IMG/VR virus record: IMGVR_UViG_3300042865_000288
Span: 1-42,649 of that record
Origin: a virus
Direction: 5' to 3' (one strand)
DNA: 42,649 bases
In this document: piece after piece, positions 35,913-42,649 of the stretch
Layout: each line of letters starts with the position of its first letter
Position numbering within the stretch: position 1 is the stretch's first letter
The notes under the pieces: model-generated
Told to the model about the DNA's origin: nothing
The model's input: only the letters and a program-made list of their open reading frames with translations
The model's database searches: none
Position numbers and translations under genes: made by a program

Positions 35913-36764
35913 TTAGTTAATAATTTCCAAGTACTTATTGTACTTTCTTGTTATATACATGTTATCTTTTAAATCTTCATAAAGAACATTTAATAGAGGT
36001 AAGTACATTTTACCTACAAAGTTTATTGAATATACTTCTATAGCAGATTTAATTTTATAAGGTTTAACCTTAACAGGTTTATCTAAGATAAATTCACAAA
36101 ACTTTTTAAATGTATCAATAGCATGTTTTGTACCAACTAAAGATACACCATAAGTTGTGTATTGTTTTTCATACTTAAATATACAGCCATCACCATCAAT
36201 CATTCCTCTCCAAAAGTGAGCATTATATAAATAAAAGTCTGGAACTTGATAGTCATGTGTTTTGTTTTTTACAACACCTCTTTTTTCAAAAAACTTTCTA
36301 AAATCATGATCAGAAATAGTTAATCTTATAGATTCTTTCATTGTATACAAAGGACCTGTATAGTTGAAATAACTACTTATTTTTTCAAGTATTTCTTTAT
36401 CTGTTGTTTGTAAACCAATTGAAATAGCAGACTTTTCATTTGAACCATCTGCTCCATATAAACCTGCTATATAAGCAGTTGTTTCATTATCTACTAGTTT
36501 GTCTACATTAACTGTATACTTTTTGTTTTTTACTCCAGTATGTTTTACAGCTTCTTTTTGTAAACAACCACATGATTGTACTTTTGATTTATTTAAAGAA
36601 GAAAAATCTGTAGTTGTAATATTACCACAGTCACATTGACACTTAATATAATAAGCACCCCATTTGTTTTTATGTGATAATTCTACTACTTGAAGTCTAC
36701 CAATCTTAGGTAAAGCTATTAACATATCTTTGTATGTTCTATAAGTTCCTGTTTGTGTTCTCAT
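35913..36764 (-). CDS. Free-standing LAGLIDADG homing endonuclease
   Basis: 283 residues from ATG at 36764; a TTG at 36779 would add five residues but ATG is preferred. The N-terminus has a small zinc-ribbon-like part (CQCDCGN ... SCGC, about 42-67). Two LAGLIDADG-type helices follow: AYIAGLYGADG (about 97-107) and FWRGMIDGDG (about 184-193), each ending in the acidic residue that binds catalytic metal. The gene stands alone between the primase/GIY-YIG genes and the small-gene run, with no intron or intein boundary visible, so it is probably a free-standing homing element. The sequence TATATTTG lies 5 bases before the ATG, matching a host-type -7 element without a -33 partner; if used it would give an almost leaderless transcript. 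Confidence 0.85.
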   Translation of the reverse strand: MRTQTGTYRTYKDMLIALPKIGRLQVVELSHKNKWGAYYIKCQCDCGNITTTDFSSLNKSKVQSCGCLQKEAVKHTGVKNKKYTVNVDKLVDNETTAYIAGLYGADGSNEKSAISIGLQTTDKEILEKISSYFNYTGPLYTMKESIRLTISDHDFRKFFEKRGVVKNKTHDYQVPDFYLYNAHFWRGMIDGDGCIFKYEKQYTTYGVSLVGTKHAIDTFKKFCEFILDKPVKVKPYKIKSAIEVYSINFVGKMYLPLLNVLYEDLKDNMYITRKYNKYLEIIN

Positions 36765-36807
36765 AGAACAAATATACAAAATAATATATTACATTCCTAA
36801 TATATTT

Positions 36808-37233
36808 TCATTTAGAACGGAAAAAGCGGCCTAATATGTTTCCATTTAGGAATTCTTCTTTTTCAAGAACCTCTCTAACAAACTGATACTTAGTTTCATA
36901 ATATGTAAGTTCCATTTTGGAAAAACATATCTTAACCATAAACCTTTTAATTTTTATACCAGCTTTGTGAGCTTCTTTAAGAACTGCATTACTACTGTAA
37001 TAGTTTTGATAACTAGGCTTAGAAACAGTATCATATTTTTTGTTTCTTTTATCTGTCATATTTACCAGAGCTTTTTTACCAAACTTTTTCTTTGTAGTAG
37101 AATAGAAATTCTTTTTTCCTACATATCTTACAGACTTTCCATCAATAACAGCTTCCATCTCATACACAAAACCTACGGCTCCATCTGGAATCATGCTATC
37201 ATTAAAAGGTCTTCCTTCATATAACCAACTCAT
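36808..37233 (-). CDS. GIY-YIG family endonuclease
   Basis: 141 residues. The GIY part is GFVYEMEAV (21-29), the YIG part RYVGKKNF (36-43), followed by a Lys-rich stretch, SYQNYYSSNAVLKEA, and MELTYYETKYQF with the probable catalytic Glu, ending GNILGRFFRS. This is the layout of phage GIY-YIG nucleases often associated with homing. The start overlaps the primase stop by four bases (ATGA), so it is translated with the primase. With the LAGLIDADG gene next door, this place looks like an insertion hot spot for homing nucleases. Confidence 0.8.
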   Translation of the reverse strand: MSWLYEGRPFNDSMIPDGAVGFVYEMEAVIDGKSVRYVGKKNFYSTTKKKFGKKALVNMTDKRNKKYDTVSKPSYQNYYSSNAVLKEAHKAGIKIKRFMVKICFSKMELTYYETKYQFVREVLEKEEFLNGNILGRFFRSK

Positions 37234-38210
37234 AGAACTTGTTTTAATAGTGGAAATAATTTTTCTCTAACTTTATCTACACCATGATCTTTTACTGAAT
37301 CAGAAAGATCCTTTTCCATCTCAAATTTAATATAATTAAACCCATACATGTTTTTGTATCTTTCTGCTGCTTTTAGACCCGGATCATCATTATCAAACAA
37401 CACAAGTATTTTTTGATAATGCTTTGATAATTCACTCATCACCCTCTCTCCAATCATTGTATTCTCACTATCCGGTGCAATTGCTTCAATATTATTTATT
37501 CCAAGCTTATTAAAACACATTAAGTCTTTAAGAGAAGAAGTAATCAAAAGATACTTGCAATCATATTTTAACTGATCCAAACCTTGTGTATAGTTCTCAA
37601 CCTTTATAAATTTTTTATCTGTGTTTTTTGGCATATAGATTTTATATAAACTTCCATCATTTCTAAAATAACCATACATATAAGGTCTTTTAAAAGTAAA
37701 TGAAGTTATAGTACTATCTGTTTCTGCTTTTTCCATTGTAAAAAATTCTAAAGGCACAACATTATATCTTTCAAGCATGTTTGAACCAATCTTAAAACCA
37801 ATCCAGTAATTTTTATCTAAGTTATTCCAATGTCTCATTTCATAATCCACAACTTTAAATTTGTCATGTATTACTATTTCTCTCTCCTTAACTACTGTAT
37901 TATGTTTAAGATACTCTTGATAATCATTCATGATTTTTTTAGCTGCATCTCCAGGTGATAAATTATAGAGATGCTGTACTAGATTCCAGGAGTTACCCTG
38001 ATAACCTGAAGAAAAATCTTTGAACTTATATATGTTAGATACTGAATCAAAATAAATAAACATTGATGGAACTTTATCTTTAGAGTTAAATGCAGACAGC
38101 ATCTTTATACTCTGACCGGTTAGTTTCTCATTTAAGTTTAGATAATATTCATAGACCCACTGATCTGGTACATCTTTAAAATAAGATATTATTCCTTTAG
38201 TTGAAATCAT
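37230..38210 (-). CDS. DNA primase, TOPRIM type
   Basis: 326 residues. The N-terminal half has SMFIYFDSVSNIYKFKDFSSG, the beta-hairpin that in DnaG-like proteins belongs to the CHC2 fold, but without zinc-binding cysteines. The TOPRIM domain is seen as YLLITSSLKDLMCFNKLGI (about 220-238) and ILVLFDNDDPGLKAA (about 268-282) with the DxD-type Asp273/Asp275. The first TOPRIM motif, normally with a catalytic Glu, reads ITSSLKD here; as I recall this form is seen in related Bacteroidota phages. Short primases of this type pair with DnaB-like helicases, and one lies upstream at 40378-41379. A terminator precedes the gene. Confidence 0.85.
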   Translation of the reverse strand: MISTKGIISYFKDVPDQWVYEYYLNLNEKLTGQSIKMLSAFNSKDKVPSMFIYFDSVSNIYKFKDFSSGYQGNSWNLVQHLYNLSPGDAAKKIMNDYQEYLKHNTVVKEREIVIHDKFKVVDYEMRHWNNLDKNYWIGFKIGSNMLERYNVVPLEFFTMEKAETDSTITSFTFKRPYMYGYFRNDGSLYKIYMPKNTDKKFIKVENYTQGLDQLKYDCKYLLITSSLKDLMCFNKLGINNIEAIAPDSENTMIGERVMSELSKHYQKILVLFDNDDPGLKAAERYKNMYGFNYIKFEMEKDLSDSVKDHGVDKVREKLFPLLKQVL

Positions 38211-38226
38211 AACACTTAATTAAAAT

Positions 38227-38256
38227 AAAAAAAGGGGTCAGAAATAAACTGACCCC
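38227..38256 (-). terminator. Intrinsic terminator after the SSB-like gene
   Basis: Minus-strand stem GGGGTCA / TGACCCC, all Watson-Crick, with a nine-base loop and seven T residues. It follows the SSB-like stop at 38273 and precedes the primase start at 38210. Confidence 0.9.
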
Positions 38257-38272
38257 TCTTTGACTAGTTTAA

Positions 38273-38959
38273 TTAGTCTAAGCTGAAATCAGTAGAAGTT
38301 TTAGTAGGAACTGATAAATCATCATCATCTCCAAAACTTTTAACTTCTTTTACTTCTGTTTTCTTTAAATGAATGTCTTCATTATAAGTCATAACCTTGC
38401 CTGCTTTTGCATCTCCAAAAGAATATTTACCTTTTTCACTCTTTGGCAAATACAAATCATAATTTGTATAACCTGTTTTAGCAATATATTCTTTACCAGC
38501 AATACAAAAATCCATATAGATATTTTTATACGGAGCTGTTTTGTTAAATGCATCAACAAAATCTTCAATAGTCTCATGCATATTGTCTTGGTTATCAAAC
38601 CAATCAGATATACCAAGATTATTAGATAATGTCTTTAAGAAAATCATTAAAGACTTATCTCTTTCAATCTTGATACCGCTTTTAGTTTCACCATCTGCAT
38701 ATGCATATTGACTAGCTTTAACTTTACCTATCTGACCAGCATGCCTACCTTTACTTTCATCATCTTTGTCAATCATAAAACCTTCAAAATCTTGAATAGG
38801 TTCAGTTTCAGTATGAAGAATCAGATGATATGCTCCAGGAATAAAAGAAAATTCTTCCAGTTCAATACTGTTAATTTTCAATTTGTGATTTCCAGGAGAA
38901 ATTGTTTTAGGTAAACCACTGCCACCAGCTGTGTTTAGATCTTTTGTGCTTAATGCCAT
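38273..38959 (-). CDS. Putative single-stranded DNA-binding protein
   Basis: 228 residues. The body looks like an OB-type beta fold (HKLKINSIELEEFSFIPGAY, LILHTETEP, then KVKASQYAYADGE), followed by a helical part and an acidic, low-complexity C-terminal tail (SFGDDDDLSVPTK ... FSLD). This size, tail and position between the Sak4-like ATPase and primase genes match the SSB assigned in crAss-like genomes; the OB fold itself is inferred, not proven. The strong terminator just downstream would allow high, separate expression, as expected for an SSB. Confidence 0.7.
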   Translation of the reverse strand: MALSTKDLNTAGGSGLPKTISPGNHKLKINSIELEEFSFIPGAYHLILHTETEPIQDFEGFMIDKDDESKGRHAGQIGKVKASQYAYADGETKSGIKIERDKSLMIFLKTLSNNLGISDWFDNQDNMHETIEDFVDAFNKTAPYKNIYMDFCIAGKEYIAKTGYTNYDLYLPKSEKGKYSFGDAKAGKVMTYNEDIHLKKTEVKEVKSFGDDDDLSVPTKTSTDFSLD

Positions 38960-38970
38960 TTTTATTTATT

Positions 38971-39696
38971 TTAATTATTAATGAATACTTTGTCCCATGA
39001 GGTGTTTAATACCCCATCAATCATTTCTGTAACTACTATCTCTTCATTACGTAAGTGTTCCGGTCTTGCGCCACAAGTAACTTCTTCATTTGTCTTAAAT
39101 GACAAAATAGTTTTGTTACCCTTTCTATACATATACCCAATGGCATCTGCATTAGCACAAATCAGAGACTTAATTTTACCTGTCAAATCAATATTTGCAG
39201 ACATTACCATCTCACCCTTATCATCTACTACCTTGTCTTTAATGTGACCAGATAAAATAATGTGGGGTGCTAAGGTATCAATAAAATCTAAAACTTGAAA
39301 GAATGCTTCACGGATATATAAATAACCGGCACCATTTGGTAGAACAGTTACATTATCACCTTGAAAACCTTTACCCATTGGAGTATTCTTATACAGTTTG
39401 ACTGCAAGCGGCATAATCATTGTTTCCAATGCAGTCACAGTATCTACTGTAACATATTTATAAGGTTTACCAGCTTCTTTAATAGCTTTACCAGTATCAA
39501 GTAATTCTTGTAAAGAATTTATTTTTACTTTAAGAGCATCAACATAATCTGAACCATTCTCAAGATCTAAGATTAGATTATTTTCTAACCCAGCAAAAGC
39601 AGTAGTCTTGCCTGTTTTAGGTTTTGAATAAATCAATAACCTTTTAGGATTTGTTTGACCAGCTTTAATTTTACTTGTTGGAAGTACTATACTCAT
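38971..39696 (-). CDS. Sak4-like RecA-fold ATPase (recombination)
   Basis: 241 residues. Walker A SKPKTGKTTA (24-33) follows RLLIYS; LILDLENGSDYVDAL and KYVTVDTVTALE (Walker B region) and HIILSGHIKDK follow in the order of phage Sak4/AAA_24 ATPases. These are RecA-core proteins that assist single-strand annealing together with SSB. Here the SSB-like gene lies directly downstream and an exonuclease is in the same block, which supports a recombination role. It is coupled to the upstream 224-aa gene by an ATGA overlap. Confidence 0.85.
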   Translation of the reverse strand: MSIVLPTSKIKAGQTNPKRLLIYSKPKTGKTTAFAGLENNLILDLENGSDYVDALKVKINSLQELLDTGKAIKEAGKPYKYVTVDTVTALETMIMPLAVKLYKNTPMGKGFQGDNVTVLPNGAGYLYIREAFFQVLDFIDTLAPHIILSGHIKDKVVDDKGEMVMSANIDLTGKIKSLICANADAIGYMYRKGNKTILSFKTNEEVTCGARPEHLRNEEIVVTEMIDGVLNTSWDKVFINN

Positions 39697-40367
39697 ATTT
39701 CACTTTTTGTTTGTTTAATCAAATCATTCAACCATGGTCTTGCACTTACTGGTTTCATCAACATAATTGCAGCAAGATCTCTAATTGTTATTTCAGATAA
39801 AGGTGCATCTGCAATTTCTGCATTGTAAATCTCATCAAGTGATCCCTCACGGTCTGTCTTAGGAAATTCCTCTTCAAAGTCAGGAAATAAAGACTTCTGT
39901 AATCTTGGTAATGAATCTTCTAAATCTTCTTTTACTGTTCCTGAAGCTTTTCTTTTTTCATACAACGCATAAGTAATTTCTGTTCCATCATCTAGAACAG
40001 CAACCAATTCAGATACAGGAATAGTATAAAGTATAAAAGGTTCACCTTTAAAGTTTGTACCTTCTTTATACTCATACTCTTCACCATAGAATGGGTTATA
40101 CTTATACTTAAATAACTGTCTGTCTTCAGAGAAAGGAACAACATCAATTAAGTTGCCTTTATCATCATTGACATTATCATAGAACTCAAGATAAATATCT
40201 TCACCTTTTCCTATCTCAGACTCAAAGAGCTGAAAATGTCTGCCGTACTTCCCTTTCTGGAAAAAAGCAGTTTTGATAAGAAAGAAAGGATCAGGATTAC
40301 CTAAAATTCTAAATATTTCCAAATGTTTTGTAAAAAATTCTTTTTCTTTTTCTTTTCTAATATTCAT
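39693..40367 (-). CDS. Conserved unknown protein in the replication cluster (224 aa)
   Basis: Begins with a basic helical segment MNIRKEKEKEFFTKHLEIFR; the middle is beta-rich with many aromatic and Gly residues (KYGRHFQLFESEIGKGEDIYL, YKYNPFYGEEYEYKEG), and the last 40 residues are a helical domain (SEITIRDLAAIMLMKPVSARPW). No known family. Lying between helicase and Sak4-like ATPase with a 4-base overlap to the latter, it probably belongs to replication or recombination. Confidence 0.7.
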   Translation of the reverse strand: MNIRKEKEKEFFTKHLEIFRILGNPDPFFLIKTAFFQKGKYGRHFQLFESEIGKGEDIYLEFYDNVNDDKGNLIDVVPFSEDRQLFKYKYNPFYGEEYEYKEGTNFKGEPFILYTIPVSELVAVLDDGTEITYALYEKRKASGTVKEDLEDSLPRLQKSLFPDFEEEFPKTDREGSLDEIYNAEIADAPLSEITIRDLAAIMLMKPVSARPWLNDLIKQTKSEI

Positions 40368-40377
40368 GACATGTTTT

Positions 40378-41379
40378 TTAAATAGACATTTTCTTTGTTG
40401 CTTGCCCAGGTGTATCTATCTCAACAATCCTCATAGTTGTTCTATCAAGCTTGAAGAAGCTTATCCTTGTGGTACCATTTCTAGATTTAAGAAAGTGAAA
40501 GACCAAAATGTCTTCATCATTAATAATAAATCTCTCTGGACCATATTGCCTTATTTTTCTAATAGAAGGTTTGTTTATACCTAATACTACATCAGCATGT
40601 TGTAATAAAGCATCTGAGCCATATATATCAGAGTCTAATACATAATTTCCATACTCTCCATCTCTTTGTCTATCTGGAGCATCTATGTTTCTATTTAGCT
40701 GGCTTAATACTACAAAGGCAACAGGATATTTCTTTTTCATCATAGTGAGTGCCTCGCCCAATGCATAGAGCATCTCAAATTTATCTTTCTGTCCCTTGCC
40801 AACTCTAAATAGTGCTGAGTGATCTATAGTGATCAGCATGTTACTATATGTTCCATCTTCCTTCTTGTACCTTTCCATTTCATAATGGATTGTAGCACAC
40901 ATCTCATCAATAGTACATGCATCATAAACCACATTGATAAAATCTTTATCAACTGATTTCTCATAGTACTCAATACATTTGTCATAGACTCTCTTATCTA
41001 CAAGATTTCCACCCTTACTCATTAATGTATTGTAATCAGAACCTGTATTCAGACTTAATTTTCTTATTCCATTGGTTTCATCAACCATTTCCATTTGGAA
41101 CTTTAATATTCTAAATTCTTGGTCTTGATTGTGTTGTATTATATCACTAATCAACTGTTCCATGAATAAAGTTTTTCCGGTTCCCGGTCTAGCACCAACT
41201 ACGGTGATAGTTCTCCACTCTAATCCATCACAAAATGCATCATTAAATTTGGGCCATGCACTAACTAGAGATTTCAGATCACCTTTTCTTCTTGCTTTAA
41301 TTTTCAGAATTGCTTTTCTTAAAGAGTCTCTTTCACTCACAGGCAGTAAGGGCCTGGCACCATTAAATAATTCAGCCAT
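40378..41379 (-). CDS. DnaB-type replicative helicase (SF4)
   Basis: 333 residues. RecA-type core with Walker A VGARPGTGKT (61-70), TITV strand before it, LITIDHSALF (Walker B), and AFVVLSQLNRNID (motif H3/Q) followed by YGSDALLQHADVVLGI, all typical of the DnaB C-terminal domain. There is little before the core, about 40 residues, so the N-terminal DnaB domain that normally binds primase and loader is missing. The gene follows a small membrane-protein gene with a four-base gap. Confidence 0.92.
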   Translation of the reverse strand: MAELFNGARPLLPVSERDSLRKAILKIKARRKGDLKSLVSAWPKFNDAFCDGLEWRTITVVGARPGTGKTLFMEQLISDIIQHNQDQEFRILKFQMEMVDETNGIRKLSLNTGSDYNTLMSKGGNLVDKRVYDKCIEYYEKSVDKDFINVVYDACTIDEMCATIHYEMERYKKEDGTYSNMLITIDHSALFRVGKGQKDKFEMLYALGEALTMMKKKYPVAFVVLSQLNRNIDAPDRQRDGEYGNYVLDSDIYGSDALLQHADVVLGINKPSIRKIRQYGPERFIINDEDILVFHFLKSRNGTTRISFFKLDRTTMRIVEIDTPGQATKKMSI

Positions 41380-41383
41380 TTTA

Positions 41384-41560
41384 TTAGGGATTAATAGTTA
41401 CGTGTTGTTTTGCTTGGTTATATAACTCATGCATAAATGTTATAGTAAGTTCAATAAGAAAGAACTTCCAAAATGGTATTTCTATAATGAATAAATCAGT
41501 TATAAAATATCCAATAAGTGTCCCTAATATTGCTACTAATAATAAAATTCCTTTTGTCAT
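41384..41560 (-). CDS. Small membrane protein (58 aa)
   Basis: ATG at 41560-41558 overlaps the stop of the upstream gene (ATGA), stop TAA at 41386-41384. The product MTKGILLLVAILGTLIGYFI begins with one hydrophobic helix, and a second, IPFWKFFLIELTITFM, follows after a short turn; the end is polar. Two membrane helices are plausible. No family recognised. It sits between the probable helicase-loader gene and the helicase. Confidence 0.65.
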   Translation of the reverse strand: MTKGILLLVAILGTLIGYFITDLFIIEIPFWKFFLIELTITFMHELYNQAKQHVTINP

Positions 41561-42147
41561 ACTACTCTTTCTTTAAAATAAGAATCTCCACCTTCATCAG
41601 GATTAGTGTTAATCAACTCACAGTAAGTAGCTAAATCAGATTCAAAAGACTTGTCAATATTTTGTCTTCTAATGAAATACTGAGAATTTCTCATGTATTC
41701 ATAATTCCTAATACTATATTCATCTACATACTTTTCAGTTGCTTTCATAATCAGATCCCAATCATAATCATAATTCTCAAAAAACCATTTAAAACCAGCT
41801 TCTAGATTTTTAGCATTTACTCTTGCATATTTACCGGAGTTGAGTTTCCTATTAGGAAATATTTCTATATACTCCTGTATCTTTTGCATAAAATCTGACC
41901 CCATTAAGGCTGCTGAAGTTTTCTTCTTAGATCTTTTAAAGAACCCATTAATTTCTTCTATAAAGATAATACTTTTAGAAGTAAGACGCAAATTTTCATC
42001 AAGCCATTGATTGTTTTGCAGCCTTTTGCATTCCAATTCTTTATTGACAAAATTATTAGGTACTACTTTTTCTTTTATACAATGCAATACATAGTAAGAA
42101 TTAGGTGTTAAATTCTCCTGTATCAATCTGTTAAATATTTCTGTCAT
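41557..42147 (-). CDS. Unknown replication-cluster protein, possible winged-helix helicase loader
   Basis: 196 residues from ATG at 42147, which overlaps the upstream UDG stop (TAATG); a TTG at 42153 would add two residues and is not needed. The N-terminus LTPNSYYVLHCIKEK, then a helical LECKRLQNNQWLDENLRLTSKS, has the look of a winged-helix start; the C-terminal half is helical and rich in aromatic residues (LEAGFKWFFENYDYDWDLIMKA). Position beside the DnaB gene suggests a loader or initiator, but this is inferred and no catalytic motif is visible. Confidence 0.6.
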   Translation of the reverse strand: MTEIFNRLIQENLTPNSYYVLHCIKEKVVPNNFVNKELECKRLQNNQWLDENLRLTSKSIIFIEEINGFFKRSKKKTSAALMGSDFMQKIQEYIEIFPNRKLNSGKYARVNAKNLEAGFKWFFENYDYDWDLIMKATEKYVDEYSIRNYEYMRNSQYFIRRQNIDKSFESDLATYCELINTNPDEGGDSYFKERVV

Positions 42148-42649
42148 TACCAAATAATTTTTGTGTTATACTGTGTACTGATAATCTCACTTGTCTTTAT
42201 AAATACATTTTCACAGTCCCAAGCTGTCTTATTATAGGCAGCACTTGCAGGATGAGAAACCATAAACTTGTAGTTATTATCATTTACTGTATCAGACCAT
42301 TCTTGAGCTTGTTTACCCATATAAATATAGACAAGTCCAGATTGATTCCAGGTTAAATAATCAAATAAAAATGCTAAGAAAGGCTTCCATATATTGTAAT
42401 GTTGTCCTATTTTACCAACAGTAGTAGTAAGAGCAGTGTTAAGCATTAAAATACCTTGATTAGCCCATCTTGTTAGGTCTGGATCTAAACTTCCAGGATG
42501 TCCTTTGTAAACAGTTTTGTTTACTGCATTTAAAATTTGTTCTAAACTTGGTTGTATTTCTTTTGTTTTACCACAGCTAAAAGCTATACCATCTGCCACT
42601 CCAAAATATGGATAGGGATCTTGTCCTACTATAACTACTTTAAGTTCAT
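42147..42649 (-). CDS. ung: Uracil-DNA glycosylase (5' end outside window)
   Basis: The frame is open to the window edge at 42649, so the N-terminus is missing; the Met at 42599 is internal. Visible family-1 UDG motifs: GQDPYP (nt 42626-42609, catalytic water loop), then YFGVADGIAFSC, LNTALTT, and a C-terminal SHPASAAYN (normally HPSPLS, the leucine intercalation loop). The enzyme removes uracil from DNA and would protect the phage genome or act in replication. It ends with TAA overlapping the next ATG. Confidence 0.9.
   Translation of the reverse strand, partial: ELKVVIVGQDPYPYFGVADGIAFSCGKTKEIQPSLEQILNAVNKTVYKGHPGSLDPDLTRWANQGILMLNTALTTTVGKIGQHYNIWKPFLAFLFDYLTWNQSGLVYIYMGKQAQEWSDTVNDNNYKFMVSHPASAAYNKTAWDCENVFIKTSEIISTQYNTKIIW

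Noticed and set aside
35913-36764. LAGLIDADG gene as part of an intein or intron
   Set aside because: No N-terminal splice-type Cys/Ser start or C-terminal His-Asn, and the neighbouring genes are not split; it looks free-standing.
1-42649. CRISPR arrays and tRNA genes
   Set aside because: No regularly spaced direct repeats and no tRNA-like cloverleaf with CCA-type arms was seen; nearly all bases are coding and the few gaps are filled by terminators or short leaders.

Overview
The window looks like part of a crAss-like phage genome (order Crassvirales), probably infecting a Bacteroidota host. Support for this: (1) a chain of giant virion-type proteins including a 4129-residue single-chain RNA polymerase with the crAss-type catalytic motif DFDVD; (2) a compact replication set of family B DNA polymerase, short TOPRIM primase, DnaB-type helicase, SSB-like protein, Sak4-like RecA ATPase, PD-(D/E)XK exonuclease and uracil-DNA glycosylase; (3) a tiny basic protein with an RPGVHAK motif; (4) AT-rich DNA with A-rich leaders instead of clear Shine-Dalgarno sites, and one promoter of the Bacteroidota type (TTTG / TAnnTTTG). 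The ordinary genetic code fits; at least one gene ends in TAG.

Layout: two convergent blocks. Bases 1-23934 (+ strand) hold the virion/transcription block: the 3' end of a virion protein, a 1916-aa protein with a PD-(D/E)XK nuclease signature, the 4129-aa RNA polymerase, a 307-aa protein, an 1144-aa protein with one membrane segment, and a 46-aa basic protein. Genes here abut or overlap by a few bases. Bases 23967-42649 (- strand) hold the replication and nucleotide-metabolism block. Reading in its direction of transcription (right to left): uracil-DNA glycosylase (cut by the window edge), a possible helicase loader, small membrane protein, DnaB helicase, unknown, Sak4-like ATPase, SSB-like protein, terminator, primase, GIY-YIG and LAGLIDADG homing endonucleases, a run of small genes, a metallopeptidase-VWA protein with its MoxR-type AAA+ partner, terminator, an unknown acidic-tailed protein, exonuclease, unknown, a promoter-driven 132-aa protein, terminator, DNA polymerase, an acidic-tailed DUF932-like protein, terminator, a MazG-like pyrophosphohydrolase, and a small protein up to the convergent terminator at 23936-23964.

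How it fits together (inference): the giant proteins would be packaged and delivered with the DNA so that the phage RNA polymerase starts early transcription; the minus-strand block then replicates and recombines the genome. Intrinsic terminators of one common design isolate individual genes inside the minus-strand block.

Most notable: (a) across four consecutive giant ORFs (7496 residues) I count only seven cysteines, six of them within four residues of a terminus and placed exactly at the three internal gene junctions; (b) the RNA polymerase carries a C-terminal tail of three enzyme/ligand-binding-like modules (GSN-GRHGAG family, SLOG-like, AlkB-like dioxygenase) joined by Thr-Gln-Pro linkers; (c) short sequence motifs are shared between otherwise unrelated genes, one of them across the two blocks; (d) a MoxR/VWA-metallopeptidase pair sits in the replication block.
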